Both the position numbers and the translations under genes were made by a program. A model generated the notes under the pieces. The model saw nothing but the letters and a program-made list of their open reading frames with translations. It was not told the DNA's origin and made no database searches. A stretch of 7,294 nt of DNA from Dehalococcoidia bacterium (GTDB lineage: Bacteria > Chloroflexota > Dehalococcoidia > SZUA-161 > SpSt-899): NCBI GenBank assembly GCA_023271485.1, contig JALPXT010000068.1, positions 1 to 7,294 on the forward strand. Direction: 5' to 3'. Shown here one piece after another: positions 6,277-7,294 of this stretch (position 1 is its first letter; every line of letters begins with the position of its first letter).

Positions 6277-7162
6277 GGCCCTCTTCCAGAAATTGAAGCA
6301 ATGCCTCTGCCGCCGGGGAGAGAATCTTCTGTTTCCGGCAGACGATGAAGAAGTCGCGAGTGAGCTCCACACCCTCGATATCCATTGCCTTGATGAGGCC
6401 GAGTTTCAGTTCATGCTGAACCGCCCTTTCGGATACAATAGAGACACCAGCGCCGGATTCCACCGCCCTCTTCACCGCAGTGGTGCTCCCCAGGGTCATG
6501 GCGATGTTGAGATCGTCGAGGCTCAGGTCAGCCTTTCTTAGCTTCTCCCGAGTAATGCTTCTGGTGCCCGAGCCGGCTTCTCGCATTACGAATGGAGCTC
6601 TCTTAAGCTCATCCAGCGTTGCCATCTCTCCGGCGAACCACCTGTTCTCAGCGGGGACAATCAAGGTCAGTTTATCGCTCGCAAGCCTGGTAAAGGTCAG
6701 CTTATCGCTCTTCTCGCTTGCCCCCACCACACCGATCTCAATCCCGTTTTCCAATAACCGCTTGATGATGCCCCTCGTATCATCCAGGGTCATGGTAATC
6801 TCAATGCTGGGGTAGCTCTCCCTGAATCTCTGGAGAATTCCGGGCAGGATGTATTCGCCGGGGATATTGCTTGCGCCTACGCTGAGTTCACCCCAGAGGA
6901 GACCCTTGAGTCGGTGTATGCCCTGTTCGGCCTCAGAAACGAGCTCCATGATTCGCAGAGCATAGCCGTATAAGATCTCTCCGCTTCTGGTGAGGGTGGT
7001 AGTCCGCCCCCCGCGGTCGAGCAACCTGGTTCCCAGTTCCCGCTCCAGGGAGGCGATCTGGAAGCTAATGGTTGGCTGGGTTAGGCCCAGCTTTTCACCG
7101 GCCAGAGAGAAGCTCCGCCTGTCGGCTACAGCACAGAATATCTTCAACTGCTTGACGTCCAT
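6254..7162 (-). CDS. LysR-family transcriptional regulator
   Basis: A 302-residue LysR-type DNA-binding regulator. The N-terminal winged helix-turn-helix is plain: MDVKQLKIFCAVADRRSFSLAGEKLGLTQPTISFQIASLERELGTRLLDR (residues 1-50), followed by a linker helix (about 60-90). The effector-binding periplasmic-binding-protein-like domain covers about 92-295 and contains FVMREAGSGTR (191-201) and GSTTAVKRAVESGAGVSIVSE (225-245), the style of the CysB/CysL/CbbR branch. These often sense small anions or metabolites of sulfur or carbon assimilation, but the ligand cannot be read from sequence. The reading frame is open 13 codons further up to an ATG at 7201. I prefer 7162 because family proteins begin at this MDxxQL position, a GGAAG lies 5 nt upstream, and the extra codons overlap the promoter-like sequence. 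LysR regulators usually control a divergently transcribed neighbour; that gene would lie beyond the right edge. Confidence 0.92.
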   Translation of the reverse strand: MDVKQLKIFCAVADRRSFSLAGEKLGLTQPTISFQIASLERELGTRLLDRGGRTTTLTRSGEILYGYALRIMELVSEAEQGIHRLKGLLWGELSVGASNIPGEYILPGILQRFRESYPSIEITMTLDDTRGIIKRLLENGIEIGVVGASEKSDKLTFTRLASDKLTLIVPAENRWFAGEMATLDELKRAPFVMREAGSGTRSITREKLRKADLSLDDLNIAMTLGSTTAVKRAVESGAGVSIVSERAVQHELKLGLIKAMDIEGVELTRDFFIVCRKQKILSPAAEALLQFLEEGLIGTPPG

Positions 7163-7172
7163 GAGCACTTCC

Positions 7173-7192
7173 AGTATAGCAAACTTATAGCA
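7173..7192 (-). promoter_or_regulatory. Candidate LysR promoter and autoregulatory operator
   Basis: Reading leftward, an extended -10 element TGC-TATAAG (7192-7184) and a second -10-like TATACT (7178-7173) stand just ahead of the LysR start at 7162. TTGGGT (7201-7196) lies 17 bp before the second one. The two -10-like boxes form a partial dyad, TATA-N7-TATA (7175-7189 on the + strand), which includes a T-N11-A spacing (7177 and 7189), the general form of LysR binding sites. The match is short and could be chance. Confidence 0.3.
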
Positions 7193-7217
7193 TAAACCCA
7201 AGTCAAGGAAAAGGCAG

Positions 7218-7258
7218 TTGCAATTAGCTACCTGGATAGGGTAAAATGCCAGCAGGTA
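7218..7258 (+). promoter_or_regulatory. Candidate divergent promoter with flanking dyad
   Basis: TTGCAA (7218-7223) and TAAAAT (7242-7247) are separated by 18 bp and point to the right, away from the LysR gene. An inverted repeat, TACCTG (7229-7234) and CAGGTA (7253-7258), brackets the -10-like box and could be an operator. A divergent target gene beyond the window would fit the usual LysR arrangement. Evidence is motif-level only. Confidence 0.25.
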
Positions 7259-7261
7259 ACT

Positions 7262-7294
7262 GTTCAGCCACCCTGTGTCACCCTGACGCTGAAC
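7262..7294. repeat. Inverted repeat with internal direct repeats at window edge
   Basis: GTTCAGC (7262-7268) is repeated in inverse as GCTGAAC (7288-7294), enclosing two direct copies of CACCCTG (7269-7275 and 7279-7285). The TGTCACCCTGA-like core is reminiscent of dispersed intergenic repeats common in environmental bacterial genomes. The element may continue past the right edge, so its extent is unknown. Confidence 0.45.

Noticed and set aside
6230..6541. A 103-residue open frame on the + strand running past the end of the large gene
   Set aside because: It is antisense to the conserved C-terminal domain of the LysR protein and has no recognisable motif; a shadow frame.
7163..7201. Upstream start for the LysR protein at 7201
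   Set aside because: The extra 13 residues are not typical of the family, no good ribosome binding site precedes 7201, and the stretch overlaps promoter-like sequence.

Overview
The window carries five protein-coding loci and short, repeat-rich spacers. It has the look of a chromosomal segment from an uncultured, moderate-GC anaerobic-type bacterium. My best guess is a Chloroflexota (Dehalococcoidia-like) lineage, judged from the overall style of the genes and spacers. No rRNA, tRNA or other taxonomic marker is present, so this is a low-confidence impression. No CRISPR array, tRNA, rRNA or complete mobile element was found.

Layout on the + strand. Positions 1-318 contain no convincing gene and may hold the decayed end of a mobile element. 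At 319-856 lies a pRiA4b ORF-3-like gene with a zinc-binding tail, interrupted by a one-base frameshift in a run of nine G. At 955-1878 lies sppA, a membrane-anchored Ser/Lys signal peptide peptidase. At 1990-2559 lies a five-helix Yip1-like membrane protein. At 2647-6276 lies a 1209-residue protein that joins a GT-A glycosyltransferase, a middle region of about 560 residues that I cannot assign, and a GH130 beta-mannoside phosphorylase-type domain. On the - strand, a LysR-family regulator (7162-6254) converges on the big gene and overlaps its 3' end by 23 bp. Its upstream region (7163-7294) holds candidate divergent promoters and an inverted repeat at the window edge.

How the genes relate. 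sppA, the Yip1-like gene and the large glycosyl enzyme all run the same way with spacers of 111 and 87 bp, and I see no terminator between them. They could be co-transcribed, but the spacers are long enough for separate promoters. SppA and the Yip1-like protein both belong to the membrane. The large enzyme appears soluble and pairs a sugar-transferring domain with a sugar-phosphorolysing domain in one chain.

The most interesting object is that GT / unknown / GH130 fusion. The best-known design of this kind is cyclic beta-1,2-glucan synthase, where a glycosyltransferase, a middle glycoside-active domain and a GH94 phosphorylase share a polypeptide. The arrangement here suggests, as a hypothesis, a self-regulating synthase of a mannose-containing oligosaccharide or reserve glycan. 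Secondary points of interest are the homopolymer frameshift, the four-pair zinc module, and heptanucleotide tandem repeats in both spacers that flank the Yip1-like gene.
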